DNA from: Sphingobium psychrophilum
Lineage (GTDB): Bacteria > Pseudomonadota > Alphaproteobacteria > Sphingomonadales > Sphingomonadaceae
NCBI RefSeq assembly: GCF_012927105.1
Contig: NZ_JABBFV010000004.1
Location: forward strand, 62,001-126,000
Direction of reading: 5' to 3'
Length of the DNA stretch: 64,000 nucleotides
A program made the translations under genes and the position numbers. The number at the start of each line of letters is the position of its first letter. Position 1 is the first letter of the stretch. Below the pieces are notes generated by a model. The model searched no databases, was not told the DNA's origin, and was given only the letters and a program-made list of their open reading frames with translations. Positions 17,159 through 26,113 of this stretch are shown here, in pieces.

Positions 17159-18556
17159 ATGACCGATTTTTCCGACCTGCTTAAAGCCGACAACCAGCAA
17201 CCCGCCCGATCGATCCAGCTTGTCGACGCCAAGGGCCATGACGCTTGGCTGGCGGCCCAGCCGGCGCCGGTGCGCGCCATGGTCGCGGCGCAGAAATTCA
17301 GGGGCCAGCCCCATGACGTCGCGATCTTGCCGGGCGAGAAAGACGATGACTGGTCGGTAGTCGCAGGGGTCGCCCATGGCGAGATGCTGGGATCATGGTG
17401 CCTGGCGCGCGCGGCCGAAACCCTGCCCGAAGGCGTCTATCGGCTGGCGCAGGGGTCGGCCGGGGCCGCGGCGCTGGGGTGGCTGACGGCGCAGTATCGC
17501 TTCGACCGCTATCGCCGCGATGATGCCCCCGCCGGCGCGCGCGTCCTGCTGACAAGCGATGTCGCGCGGATAGCGCCGACGGTGCAACTGGGCCAAGCCG
17601 TCGCGCTGGTCCGCGACCTGGTCAACACGCCCGCCGCCGACATGGGACCGCCAGATCTGGAAGCCGCGGTGGAGAAGGTGGCGGCTGCCTTTGGCGCGCG
17701 CGTCACGACGACGCGGGGCGATGCGCTGGAACAGGGCTATCCGATGATCCACGCGGTCGGCAAGGCGGCGGACAAAGCCTTCGCGCCGCGCCTGATCGAA
17801 TTGCTGTGGGGCGATCCCGCCGCACCCCGCATCGCGATCGTGGGCAAGGGCATCTGCTTCGACAGCGGCGGGCTGGACATAAAGCCCTCGTCGGGGATGC
17901 GCCTGATGAAGAAGGATATGGGCGGCGCGGCCCATGCGCTGGCGCTGGCGCAGCTCATCATGGCGGCGCACTTGCCGGTGCGGCTGCACCTGCTGATCCC
18001 GGCGGCGGAAAATGCGATCGCGGGCAATGCGTTTCGCCCCGGCGACATATTGCGCAGCCGCAAGGGGCTGAGCGTCGAGATCGGCAATACCGATGCGGAA
18101 GGGCGGCTGGTGCTGGGCGATGCGCTGACCCGCGCGGGGGAGGACAAGCCGGAACTGATCGTAGATTTCGCGACCCTGACCGGCGCGGCACGGGTGGCGG
18201 TCGGCCCCGACCTGCCCGCTTTGTTCGCCAATGACGATGCGCTGGCGACCGATATGGCGGTCGCGGGCGGCGAGGTGGACGACCCGACCTGGCGACTGCC
18301 GCTATGGGATGGCTATGCCGATATGTTGAAGTCCGATATCGCGGACCTCAACAATGCGGGCGAAGGTGGCTTTGCCGGCGCGATCACCGCGGCGCTGTTT
18401 CTCAAGCGCTTCGTGCCCGACAATACACCCTGGCTGCACCTCGACACCTTCGCCTGGCGCCCGTCCGCCAAGCCCGGCCGACCCAAGGGCGGCGAGGCGC
18501 TGGGGCTGCGCGCGGTGTTCCGTCTGCTGCAACACCGTTATGGGCGGGCCGGATAG
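17159..18556 (+). CDS. M17 family leucyl aminopeptidase
   Basis: A 465-residue cytosolic metallopeptidase that removes N-terminal residues from peptides. The C-terminal catalytic domain has the family features: VGKGICFDSGGLDIKPSSGM with the first metal-binding Lys and Asp, MKKDMGGAAHALALAQ, the signature NTDAEGRLVLGDAL, and ATLTGAARVAVG. The N-terminal domain is shorter and divergent, as in the PepA-like subgroup common in alphaproteobacteria. Length is normal for the family. Confidence 0.93.
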   Translation: MTDFSDLLKADNQQPARSIQLVDAKGHDAWLAAQPAPVRAMVAAQKFRGQPHDVAILPGEKDDDWSVVAGVAHGEMLGSWCLARAAETLPEGVYRLAQGSAGAAALGWLTAQYRFDRYRRDDAPAGARVLLTSDVARIAPTVQLGQAVALVRDLVNTPAADMGPPDLEAAVEKVAAAFGARVTTTRGDALEQGYPMIHAVGKAADKAFAPRLIELLWGDPAAPRIAIVGKGICFDSGGLDIKPSSGMRLMKKDMGGAAHALALAQLIMAAHLPVRLHLLIPAAENAIAGNAFRPGDILRSRKGLSVEIGNTDAEGRLVLGDALTRAGEDKPELIVDFATLTGAARVAVGPDLPALFANDDALATDMAVAGGEVDDPTWRLPLWDGYADMLKSDIADLNNAGEGGFAGAITAALFLKRFVPDNTPWLHLDTFAWRPSAKPGRPKGGEALGLRAVFRLLQHRYGRAG

Positions 18557-18616
18557 GCGCTGCAATTGCGTCGCATCCGTTACGCAACCGGATTGGGAAT
18601 GGTGCGTTAAGCTGAC

Positions 18617-19012
18617 ATGAACGCGCTATCGGCAACCGAAATCGACCGCCCCGGCCTCCAGCAACTTGGACAATGGATGCGCACGCTTGTTGACTATGTC
18701 CGATCGGGGAAACCCGATCTGACCAATCGGCAGATGGCGCTGATGATGACCGTCTATATCGGGTCCGGCCCCCATACGGTGCGCGGCTTGGCCGAAGCAC
18801 TGCATGTTTCAAAGCCGGTCATTACCCGCGCGCTGAACAAGCTTTCGGCGCTCGGCTATCTTCGTCGGGAACGCGATGTGGCGGACCGTCGTAATATTTT
18901 CATCACCCGGACGCCAAAAGGCGCGGAATTTCTTGACGCCTTTCATCATTTCATCGCAGGAACCGCGCGCGATGAACGGCATAAATACCCCCAAGCGGAA
19001 CGGACCGCCTGA
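18617..19012 (+). CDS. MarR/winged-helix family transcriptional regulator
   Basis: A 131-residue DNA-binding protein. It has a winged helix (TVRGLAEALHVSKPVITRAL as the helix-turn-helix, then LGYLRRERDVADRRNIFITR as the wing). MarR-type proteins repress nearby genes and respond to small ligands. Its last 41 bases overlap the start of the NlpC/P60 gene, so the two are transcribed together. No ligand can be inferred. Confidence 0.85.
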   Translation: MNALSATEIDRPGLQQLGQWMRTLVDYVRSGKPDLTNRQMALMMTVYIGSGPHTVRGLAEALHVSKPVITRALNKLSALGYLRRERDVADRRNIFITRTPKGAEFLDAFHHFIAGTARDERHKYPQAERTA

Positions 19013-19880
19013 ACGAACACGCTTCGAGCTTGACGGCCGTTCGGTCGCGCTGGATCGGCGCATCCATGCGGCACGCGGCGACCTGGCAGACCTGGCGCTC
19101 GCCGGCGTCCTGTTTTCCGCCCATTATGCGCGCGCCGTCCCCCTCACCTGCGTTGCCACCGGCACGGCCATAACATCGGCCCCGACGCCGACGGCCGATG
19201 CGGTCAGCGAATTGTTACGCGGCGAAACCTTCCATGCGCTCGATGTGATGACCGACTGGGCCTGGGGCTTTTGCGGCCATGACGGTTATGTCGGCTATAT
19301 CCGCCGCGATGCGCTCGACGTGCTGGAAATGCCCAGCCACCGCATCATGGTGGAAAGCGCACCACTGTTCAGCGCGGCCGACATCAAGGCGCCGATCGCC
19401 GACCATTGGCCGGGCGGCGCGCTGTTTTCCGGCGTGGTGCAGGGCGACTTCGTCGCCTGCGCCGAAGGGTTCGTCCATAGCCGCCATGCCGAGCCGATCG
19501 AAACCAAGTCGGCCGATTGGGTATGTGTTGCGGAACGCTATCTGGGCCAGCCCTATGTGTGGGGCGGACGCGGCCATCGCGGCATCGACTGTTCGGGCCT
19601 GGTGCAGGCTGCACTCGGCCAGGCGGGCATTCCCGTCCCGCGCGACACCGACCTGCAATGCGAAGGCATCGGGATGCCGATCGACAGCGACGCGGCGCTG
19701 CAACGCGGCGACCTGGTCTTCTTCCCCGGCCATGTCGGCATCATGACGGACGCCAAGACGCTGCTGCACGCCAACGCGCACTGGATGGCGGTAGTGAAGG
19801 AACCACTGGCGGACGTCGTCGCCCGGCTGGCGGACGCGCACGCCCAACCCATCATCGCCCGGCGGAGGATCAGCGCATGA
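18972..19880 (+). CDS. NlpC/P60 (C40) cell-wall peptidase with N-terminal SH3-like region
   Basis: About 302 residues. The first part (residues about 60-200) looks like paired SH3b domains (SELLRGETFHALDVMTDWAW, HDGYVGYIRRDAL). The C-terminal NlpC/P60 domain contains the catalytic Cys in RGIDCSGLVQAAL, His in FFPGHVGIMTD and a third polar residue near LLHANAH. These enzymes cut gamma-D-Glu to diamino-acid bonds in peptidoglycan peptides. No signal peptide is seen, so it may act on imported wall peptides in the cytosol. The gene overlaps marR by 41 bases and argC by four. Confidence 0.88.
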   Translation: MNGINTPKRNGPPERTRFELDGRSVALDRRIHAARGDLADLALAGVLFSAHYARAVPLTCVATGTAITSAPTPTADAVSELLRGETFHALDVMTDWAWGFCGHDGYVGYIRRDALDVLEMPSHRIMVESAPLFSAADIKAPIADHWPGGALFSGVVQGDFVACAEGFVHSRHAEPIETKSADWVCVAERYLGQPYVWGGRGHRGIDCSGLVQAALGQAGIPVPRDTDLQCEGIGMPIDSDAALQRGDLVFFPGHVGIMTDAKTLLHANAHWMAVVKEPLADVVARLADAHAQPIIARRRISA

Positions 19881-20821
19881 GCATCAACGTCTTCATCGAT
19901 GGCGGTCACGGCACCACCGGCATCGAAATCGCCGATCGGCTGGCCGGTCGCCCCGAATTGTCGCTGATCACCGTGCCCGAAGAACGGCGCCGGGATGCCG
20001 GCGCGCGCCGCGATGCGCTAAACGCCGCCGATATCGTCATCCTGTGCCTGCCCGACGATGCCGCGCGCGAAGCAGTGGCGCTGATCGACAATGATCGTAC
20101 CCGCGTCATCGACGCATCGACCGCGCATCGCGTGGCCGATGGCTGGACCTATGGCTTCCCCGAACTGGAGCCGGGCCATCGCGAGGTGCTGGCCGACAGC
20201 CGATTCGTCGCCAATCCCGGATGCTGGCCGACCGGCTTCCTGGCGCTTGTCCGTCCGTTGGTACTGGCTGGGCTGATCCCCGCCGATTGGCCAGTGACGG
20301 TATCGGGCGCTTCGGGCTATTCGGGCGGCGGCAAGGCGATGATCGCGGACTATGAGGGCGACGCCGGCGCACCCAGCGCCTTTCGCCCCTATGGCATGGC
20401 CCTGGGCCACAAGCATGTGCCGGAAATGACCCGCTATTCGGGCCTGACCCACCCGCCGCTGTTCGCGCCCGCGGTCGCCAACGCCTATCGCGGCATGATC
20501 GTAGAAGTGCCGTTGCAATTGCGGGCGATGCCGGGTGCGCCGACGCTCACCGACGTCCACGCAGCCCTTGCCGCCGCTTATGCGGGGTCGCAGGTCGTCA
20601 GCGTCGCATCGCTGGAGGATAGCCTGAGCATCGGCCAGGTGGCGCTGGAGCATGTCGGCGCGACCGACCGGTTGGCGCTCTTCGTGTGCGGCAATGCCGA
20701 CAGCGGTCAGGCGCGGCTGGTGGCGGCGCTCGACAATCTGGGCAAGGGCGCGGCCGGCGCTGCGGTGCAGAATCTCAACATCCTGGCGGGCCTGCCCGAA
20801 ACCGCGGGTTTGCGGCTCTAG
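19877..20821 (+). CDS. argC: N-acetyl-gamma-glutamyl-phosphate reductase, short (type 2) form
   Basis: A 314-residue NADPH-dependent dehydrogenase of arginine synthesis. It has a Rossmann start (FIDGGHGTTGIEIADRL), the catalytic Cys in ANPGCWPTGFLAL and the catalytic His in GHKHVPEM. The length fits the shorter ArgC class. The ATG overlaps the stop of the NlpC/P60 gene (ATGA), so it is the last gene of a marR-nlpC-argC overlap chain. That partnership is not explained by arginine synthesis alone. Confidence 0.93.
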   Translation: MSINVFIDGGHGTTGIEIADRLAGRPELSLITVPEERRRDAGARRDALNAADIVILCLPDDAAREAVALIDNDRTRVIDASTAHRVADGWTYGFPELEPGHREVLADSRFVANPGCWPTGFLALVRPLVLAGLIPADWPVTVSGASGYSGGGKAMIADYEGDAGAPSAFRPYGMALGHKHVPEMTRYSGLTHPPLFAPAVANAYRGMIVEVPLQLRAMPGAPTLTDVHAALAAAYAGSQVVSVASLEDSLSIGQVALEHVGATDRLALFVCGNADSGQARLVAALDNLGKGAAGAAVQNLNILAGLPETAGLRL

Positions 20822-20831
20822 GCCGCGTTAG

Positions 20832-20971
20832 GGCCGATCGACATTCAGATGATGACATGCCGAAAATGTCGGTTTTTCGTGACCCGGAGCGCAGCCTACT
20901 CAAAGTAGGTGAGAACCGGAAGCACGGAAAATCGCCATTTGCAGGCCGTCAGGGCTGAATGTCGATGGTCC
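20832..20971. repeat. Long (140-base) composite inverted repeat downstream of argC
   Basis: Outer arms GATCGACATTCAG and CTGAATGTCGATGG pair across the element. Inside, TCGGTTTTTCGTG pairs imperfectly with CACGGAAAATCGCC, and the centre CCTACT-CAA-AGTAGG forms a closed hairpin. It begins 11 bases after the argC stop and touches the end of the next gene. It is folded throughout, has no coding potential and does not share the GNAG loop of the other repeats. Confidence 0.7.
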
Positions 20972-21180
20972 TAGTGGATGGTGCCGAGCGGCTGGTCATA
21001 GGTCAGCAGCACGATCAGCCGCTCGATCTGACGCCAATGGCAAAAATGGATATGGTTGCCCTGATCCAGGCTGCGGTCGGCGCGCGCGGCGGCTTCATAG
21101 CCGGCATTATCGCCGAAAGCCGCCATCAGCTCGGTCGCGTCTTCATAGCTCTTTCGGTTCGAAAGATATGGCACCTGCAT
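20971..21180 (-). CDS. Small conserved-looking hypothetical protein
   Basis: A 69-residue soluble protein, not assigned to a named family. It has an orderly amphipathic N-terminal helix (YEDATELMAAFGDNAGYEAA) and a distinctive segment HIHFCHWRQIERLIVLL followed by GTIH. The motif looks like that of small hypothetical proteins I associate with sphingomonads, but I cannot confirm this. A CAGGGG-type site lies before the ATG. Its stop codon touches the large inverted repeat after argC. Confidence 0.55.
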   Translation of the reverse strand: MQVPYLSNRKSYEDATELMAAFGDNAGYEAAARADRSLDQGNHIHFCHWRQIERLIVLLTYDQPLGTIH

Positions 21181-21411
21181 TGCGACCCCTGACCTGTTCT
21201 TGGCGACCTTATTATGAAGCGCACTGTTCAATCGCCGTGCCATTTCAACGCTTTGGCATGAATGGCCGGTTTGAAAGGTGAATCCCCCATTAGCGAAGTC
21301 CCGATATGGATCATCCATCCCGCATCGGGACGATGTTTCCCGAAACGGAGCGGTCCAGGCGGATCTGCAAAGCCGCTGGCCTTGGCGCGCGGTCCATGGC
21401 AAGGGGCGGCC

Positions 21412-21585
21412 ATGACCAAGGAGACGAAAAACCCGACCGGCGCTGGCGCGATCATCGCCTTCCTGATCCTGGCCTGCACGATCGGCGGCGGCCTGCTGGG
21501 CCAGCCCAGCATCGGCCTGCTGACGGGCGCGGGTGCAGGCGTGCTGATCGCCATCCTGCTATGGCTGCGCGAACGCGGCAAATAA
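21412..21585 (+). CDS. Small two-helix membrane protein
   Basis: 57 residues. Two hydrophobic, Gly-rich helices (IIAFLILACTIGGGLLG and IGLLTGAGAGVLIAILLWL) are separated by a short polar turn, with basic residues at both ends. An AAGGGG ribosome site precedes the ATG. The function is unknown. It could be a small inner-membrane accessory protein and may share a transcript with the dehydrogenase gene that starts 51 bases later. Confidence 0.6.
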   Translation: MTKETKNPTGAGAIIAFLILACTIGGGLLGQPSIGLLTGAGAGVLIAILLWLRERGK

Positions 21586-21636
21586 GCCGCACACGCCGCC
21601 TTGCCCGCCGCGGTGGCTGCGCATAGATGTGGGGGC

Positions 21637-22962
21637 ATGAAGAAGCATATCATCGCCCTTATCGTCATCGCGATCCTGATCGCGGGCGGCATTTTCCTCT
21701 ATCTGGCCCAGGGCAATACCGCGCAGCTCCCGCCAGGCGCAGATACCGGGCGCGAGCCGGTGTTCACCACCCCGCGCAACGAGATGTTGCCGACGGTCAA
21801 CATCGCCGAGGTGAAGCCGTGGACCGGCGATGAAAAGCCCGTCGCGGCCAAGGGGCTGAGCGTAGCGCGCTATGCCGATGGCCTGGCCCATCCGCGCTCG
21901 CTGCTGCGCCTGCCCAATGGCGACATATTGGTGGCCGAAACCAACAGCCCGCCCCGTCCCAAGAGCGGGATCGTCAGCCGGGTGATGAGCTATTTGATGG
22001 ACAAGGCGGGGGCCGGCGTGCCGTCGGCCAATCGCATCACGCTGCTGCGCGATGTCGATGGCGACGGGCGCGCGGAAACCAAGACGGCGTTCCTGACTGG
22101 CCTTAATTCCCCCTATGGCATGGCGCTGATCGGCGACACGCTCTATGTCGCGAACACCGACGCGCTGATGGCCTTCCCCTATAAGGAAGGGGATATCAAG
22201 ATCACCGCCAAGGGGCGCAAGATCATCGACCTGCCCGCGCAGGCGCCCAATAATCATTGGACCAAGAGCCTGACTGCCAGCCCCGAAGGGCTGCTCTATG
22301 TCGGCGTCGGTTCAAATAGCAATATCGGCGACAACGGCCTGGAGGTAGAGAAGAACCGCGCCCTCATCTTCGAAGTCAATCCCAAGACCGGCTATAAGCG
22401 CGTCTTCGCATCGGGCTTGCGCAACCCTGTGGGCCTCGCCTTTGAACCAAAAAGCGGTGCGCTTTGGGGTGTGGTCAACGAACGTGACATGCTGGGCGGC
22501 GATCTCGTCCCCGATTATCTGACGCGGGTTGAGTTTGGCGCCTTCTACGGCTGGCCGTGGAATTACTGGGGCGGTTATGAGGATCGCCGGGTCCAGCCGC
22601 AGCGTCCGGAAATGCGCGAATATACCCGCCGGCCCGACTATGCGCTGGGCAACCATGTCGCCCCGCTGGGCCTGACCTTCGCCGACAAGCTGCAACTGGG
22701 CGCGCCTTATACGGACGGCGCGATCGTGGGCCTGCATGGCAGCTGGAACCGCAAGCCGACCGCGGGATACAAGGTCGTCTATGTCGGTTTTGCCGATGGC
22801 GAAGCGGGTAAGGCCAAGCCGGTGGACCTGCTGACCGGCTTCCTCGACAAGGATGGCGCGGCGCGCGGTCGCCCGGTCGACGTCGCCGCCGACGCCAAGG
22901 GCGCGTTGCTGGTCAGCGACGATGTGGGCGGCGTGATATGGCGGGTGACGAAGGCGAAATAG
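21637..22962 (+). CDS. Membrane-anchored PQQ-dependent sugar (sorbosone-type) dehydrogenase
   Basis: A 441-residue protein. A single N-terminal membrane anchor (HIIALIVIAILIAGGIFLYL) puts the catalytic part in the periplasm. The rest is a six-bladed beta propeller of the glucose/sorbosone dehydrogenase family (LAHPRSLLRLPNGDILVAET, ASGLRNPVGLAFEPKSGALW, GLHGSWNRKPTAGYKVV). Members use PQQ and oxidise sugars or related carbonyls, but the substrate cannot be read from sequence. No PQQ-synthesis gene is present in the window. Confidence 0.87.
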   Translation: MKKHIIALIVIAILIAGGIFLYLAQGNTAQLPPGADTGREPVFTTPRNEMLPTVNIAEVKPWTGDEKPVAAKGLSVARYADGLAHPRSLLRLPNGDILVAETNSPPRPKSGIVSRVMSYLMDKAGAGVPSANRITLLRDVDGDGRAETKTAFLTGLNSPYGMALIGDTLYVANTDALMAFPYKEGDIKITAKGRKIIDLPAQAPNNHWTKSLTASPEGLLYVGVGSNSNIGDNGLEVEKNRALIFEVNPKTGYKRVFASGLRNPVGLAFEPKSGALWGVVNERDMLGGDLVPDYLTRVEFGAFYGWPWNYWGGYEDRRVQPQRPEMREYTRRPDYALGNHVAPLGLTFADKLQLGAPYTDGAIVGLHGSWNRKPTAGYKVVYVGFADGEAGKAKPVDLLTGFLDKDGAARGRPVDVAADAKGALLVSDDVGGVIWRVTKAK

Positions 22963-23001
22963 CCACAAGCAACCTCCGTTCGTTTCGAACGGATACGGGT
23001 T

Positions 23002-23820
23002 CTAAACGCTCAGCCCGTTTTGCCCCGCCAGTTCGACCACATATTGCCAGGCGACCCGGCCAGACCGGCTCCCGCGCTGGGTCGCCCACTGGATCGCTTC
23101 CAGTGGATCGAAGGCCAGGCCCAGCTTGGCCGCATAGCCGCCCACGATCGCGACATAGGCGTCCTGGTCGAGCGCGTGGAAGCCGAGGCTGAGGCCGAAA
23201 CGGTCGGACAGCGCCATCTTGTCGTCCACGACATCGCGCGGATTGACGGGATCATCCTGTTCGGACAGGTGGCGCGGCACGATATGACGGCGGTTGGACG
23301 TGACATAAAGGCGGACATTGGCCGGCCGCGCCGCCGTTCCCCCCTGCAACAGCGACCGCAGCGCCCGCGCGTCCCCCACGCCCTGCTCCTCGAACCCCAG
23401 ATCGTCGAGGAACAGGATGAAAGGCCGGCTCGTGCCGCGCAGCAGGGCAAAGAGCGCGGGCAGGCTCGCCAGTTCATCAATCGCGCATTGCATCAAGGCG
23501 ATGTCCTGCCCTTCCTGCTGCAACAGGCCGACGACGGACGCGACGGCGGCTGACTTGCCGGTCCCGCGCGCGCCCCATAGCAGCACGTCATGGGCGGCAT
23601 AGCGCGCGGCATGGCGGCGGCTGTTACCCAGCAGCGCGCCCTTCTGGGCATCGATCCCGGTCAGCAGCCCATAGTCCACCGGCGCGAACGCCTCCACCGC
23701 ATGGATCGCCCGCCCGTCCCAAACATAAGCGGGGAAAGCGGCGAGATCGGCGGATGAGGCAGGCGGCGGCGCGAGCCGTTCCAGCGCCTCGGCGATGCGG
23801 GTGAGAAGGGCGTCGGTCAT
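23002..23820 (-). CDS. DUF815 family AAA+-type ATPase
   Basis: A 272-residue P-loop ATPase with Walker A GARGTGKS (about residues 85-92) and Walker B FILFLDDLGF. A segment SNRRHIVPRH stands in the sensor-1 region, and a small C-terminal helical domain follows. DUF815 proteins resemble the DnaA/IstB branch and have no established role. The gene stands alone, converging on the sugar dehydrogenase and diverging from the Sua5 gene. Confidence 0.88.
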   Translation of the reverse strand: MTDALLTRIAEALERLAPPPASSADLAAFPAYVWDGRAIHAVEAFAPVDYGLLTGIDAQKGALLGNSRRHAARYAAHDVLLWGARGTGKSAAVASVVGLLQQEGQDIALMQCAIDELASLPALFALLRGTSRPFILFLDDLGFEEQGVGDARALRSLLQGGTAARPANVRLYVTSNRRHIVPRHLSEQDDPVNPRDVVDDKMALSDRFGLSLGFHALDQDAYVAIVGGYAAKLGLAFDPLEAIQWATQRGSRSGRVAWQYVVELAGQNGLSV

Positions 23821-23941
23821 GGTCGCGGCTTAACCGCCGATCCGTGCGGCTGCAAGCGCCCTACCTCTTACCGCGTCGATGTCATTGCCCTGACGCAATG
23901 GCCTTTTACTTGGCGAAGGCGGGGTCTATATCGCGGGGATC

Positions 23942-24895
23942 GTGACTATCGCTCATCCATCATTTTCGACGAAATCCTGCCGCTATGGCACCGAAGCCCT
24001 GCGCGAGGCGGCGTTGCTGATCCGCGCGGGGGAGCCGGTAGCGGTCCCGACCGAGACGGTCTATGGCCTGGCCGCCGACGCCACCGACAGCAATGCCGTC
24101 GCAGCGATCTACAGCGCCAAGGGGCGGCCCAGCTTCAACCCGCTGATCGTCCATGTCGCCGACCGCGCCATGGCGGAGCGGCTGGCCGATTTTTCAGCCG
24201 TCGCGGGTGTGTTGGCCGATCGCTTCTGGCCGGGTCCGCTGACATTGGTGTTGCCGGTGCGCAGCGATAGCGGCCTGTCGCCGCTGGTGACGGCGGGCCT
24301 GCCGACCGTCGCGCTGCGCCTGCCCGCCCATCCGGCGATGCGCGCGCTGATCCGCGAAAGCGGCTGTCCGCTGGCCGCGCCGTCGGCCAATCGCAGCGGA
24401 TCGATCAGCCCGACCTGCGCCGAACATGTGTTGGCGAGCCTGGGCGGCAAAATCCGCATGATATTGGACGAAGGGCCGACCAGCGAGGGACTGGAATCAA
24501 CCATCGCCGCGCCGGAAGCCGATCGAGTGCGCCTGCTGCGCCCCGGCCCCGTCACCGCCGCAATGCTGGAGCAAGCGACCGGACTGCCGGTGATGATGAC
24601 CAATGATGGAAAGATCGAGGCGCCTGGTCAGCTCGAAAGCCATTATGCGCCGTCAAAGCCAGTGCGATTAAATGCGCTGCGGGCGGACAAGGATGAATAT
24701 CTGATCGGCTTCGGGCTGATGCCCTGCCACATCAACCTCAGTCAGGAGGCGGACATGCGCGAGGCCGCGGCCCATCTGTTCGCCGCCCTGCACGTCGCCG
24801 ACGCCAGCGCCGCAGCCCGCATCGCCGTGGCCCCGATCCCGACCGAGGGCATCGGCGCGGCGATCAACGACCGGCTGCGGCGGGCGGCGGCTTGA
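23942..24895 (+). CDS. tsaC: L-threonylcarbamoyladenylate synthase, Sua5/YrdC type
   Basis: A 317-residue enzyme that makes the intermediate for the t6A modification at position 37 of ANN-decoding tRNAs. The YrdC domain occupies about residues 10-210 (GEPVAVPTETVYGLAADATD, SAKGRPSFNPLIVHV, CPLAAPSANRSGSISPT, LDEGPTSEGLESTI, LRPGPVT). A Sua5 domain follows after the linker SHYAPSKPVRL. Because of that extra domain it is the long Sua5 form. The start is GTG with GGGGAT upstream. Confidence 0.92.
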   Translation: MTIAHPSFSTKSCRYGTEALREAALLIRAGEPVAVPTETVYGLAADATDSNAVAAIYSAKGRPSFNPLIVHVADRAMAERLADFSAVAGVLADRFWPGPLTLVLPVRSDSGLSPLVTAGLPTVALRLPAHPAMRALIRESGCPLAAPSANRSGSISPTCAEHVLASLGGKIRMILDEGPTSEGLESTIAAPEADRVRLLRPGPVTAAMLEQATGLPVMMTNDGKIEAPGQLESHYAPSKPVRLNALRADKDEYLIGFGLMPCHINLSQEADMREAAAHLFAALHVADASAAARIAVAPIPTEGIGAAINDRLRRAAA

Positions 24896-24958
24896 GTGGG
24901 GGGTGGCGACTCTAAAAGCGGACGGACTGTATGACCGGTAATCGGGTGCCTCACTACC

Positions 24959-25070
24959 GTCACCCCAGCGAAGGCTGGGGTCTCGTGCGGAGGTAAGCAG
25001 CGGTTGGGCGTAGCACTTACCCAAGCGGATCGCGTTGCCTCCTGAGACCCCAGCCTTCGCTGGGGGTGAC
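24959..25070. repeat. Head-to-head GAAG-loop hairpin pair with a 59-base spacer (family 1)
   Basis: Inverted arms read GTCACCCCAGCGAAGGCTGG and onward to TCTC, with one extra G in the right arm. The internal hairpin is CCCCAGC-GAAG-GCTGGGG. The spacer is longer than in the other pairs. These arms are the same subtype as those that bracket the GIY-YIG gene near 61,000. The element fills most of the 281-base gap between the Sua5 and small lipoprotein genes. Confidence 0.9.
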
Positions 25071-25176
25071 GGGATTTTTCCGTTGCTCCTCAAGTGACGT
25101 TCGCGCGAAGCGGAATGGCATGAAACCGTCCAAAACAGACATCCGCCCACGCCCCGTCAAACGACGCCGACCCGCC

Positions 25177-25440
25177 TCACCCGCAATTATCGTAACCCGC
25201 GTCGCGGCATTGCTCGCGCCGCTCTTTATCCGCTTTCTTGCGCTCCTTGCCTTCGCGCGCTTCCTGCTTGCGCATCTTGCGGCCGTAATTGCGGTCGGAC
25301 TCGCTCTGGCTGGTCGTCGACCAGTCCACGATCTGCGATCCGGCGCGCACCGGCGCGGTCACGATGCTCGCCACCGTGCGCACGCAGCCCGGCAGCGCCA
25401 ACAGCAGCAACGGCGTCGCCAGCAACATATATTTCTTCAT
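25177..25440 (-). CDS. Small lipoprotein of unknown function
   Basis: 87 residues. A lipoprotein signal (LLLLALPGC) precedes a conserved-looking segment TVASIVTAPVRAGSQIVDW, a strongly charged Lys/Arg/Glu helix and a Cys-containing tail (QCRDAGYDNCG). It resembles small sphingomonad envelope lipoproteins but belongs to no family I can name. It is encoded downstream of msrA on the same strand after a gap of about 100 bases. Confidence 0.65.
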   Translation of the reverse strand: MKKYMLLATPLLLLALPGCVRTVASIVTAPVRAGSQIVDWSTTSQSESDRNYGRKMRKQEAREGKERKKADKERREQCRDAGYDNCG

Positions 25441-25538
25441 CGTCCATCCCCGACTTTTGCGTTCGCGCCTTCCTACCATGAGCGACATGAACCGCCCACT
25501 AAGGACGGCGCGAAACGCGACAGGCCGTGGCGGAAGGC

Positions 25539-26072
25539 TCAGCCCGCAATCCGGGCGGCGAAGCCCTTGCGCAGCTTGTCGAGCTTGGGCGGGATGACTG
25601 CCATGCAATAGGGGTTGCGGTCGCCGACCCGATCCCAATATTTCTGGTGATAATCCTCCGCCGGATACCAGGGCGCATCCGGCTCGATAGTGGTGACGAT
25701 GGGATCGCTCTGATCCGCCTGCGCCCGTTCGATGCCCGCGCGCGCCTCCGCCTCCTGGCTGGCCGAGTGGGGAAAGATGGCCGACCGATATTGGGTGCCG
25801 ACATCATTGCCCTGCCGATTCAGCGTCGTAGGATTATGGGTCGCGAAGAAGATGTCGAGCAGATCGGCGTAACTGATCACGTCGGGGTCGTAGGTGATGC
25901 GGATCGCTTCGGCATGGCCGGTCGTGCCCGAACAGACCTGTTCATAGGTCGGATCGGGCCGCGCGCCGCCGATATAGCCGCTTTCCACGCCTTCGACGCC
26001 CTTGAGATTCTGATAGACCGCCTCGGTGCACCAGAAGCAGCCACCGGCCAGCGTCGCGATTTCCTGCGCCAT
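25539..26072 (-). CDS. msrA: Peptide-methionine (S)-S-oxide reductase
   Basis: A 177-residue enzyme that repairs oxidised methionine. The catalytic Cys is in the signature [12 protein letters not shown]. The substrate-binding segments VESGYIGG and [12 protein letters not shown] follow, and the likely recycling Cys sits near the C-terminus in NPYCMAV. No MsrB domain is fused. It sits between fadD and the small lipoprotein gene, all on the minus strand. Confidence 0.95.
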   Translation of the reverse strand: MAQEIATLAGGCFWCTEAVYQNLKGVEGVESGYIGGARPDPTYEQVCSGTTGHAEAIRITYDPDVISYADLLDIFFATHNPTTLNRQGNDVGTQYRSAIFPHSASQEAEARAGIERAQADQSDPIVTTIEPDAPWYPAEDYHQKYWDRVGDRNPYCMAVIPPKLDKLRKGFAARIAG

Positions 26073-26113
26073 GTTCGTTCCTTATCTCTGTTTGACAACA
26101 CAGATAGGGAGGA

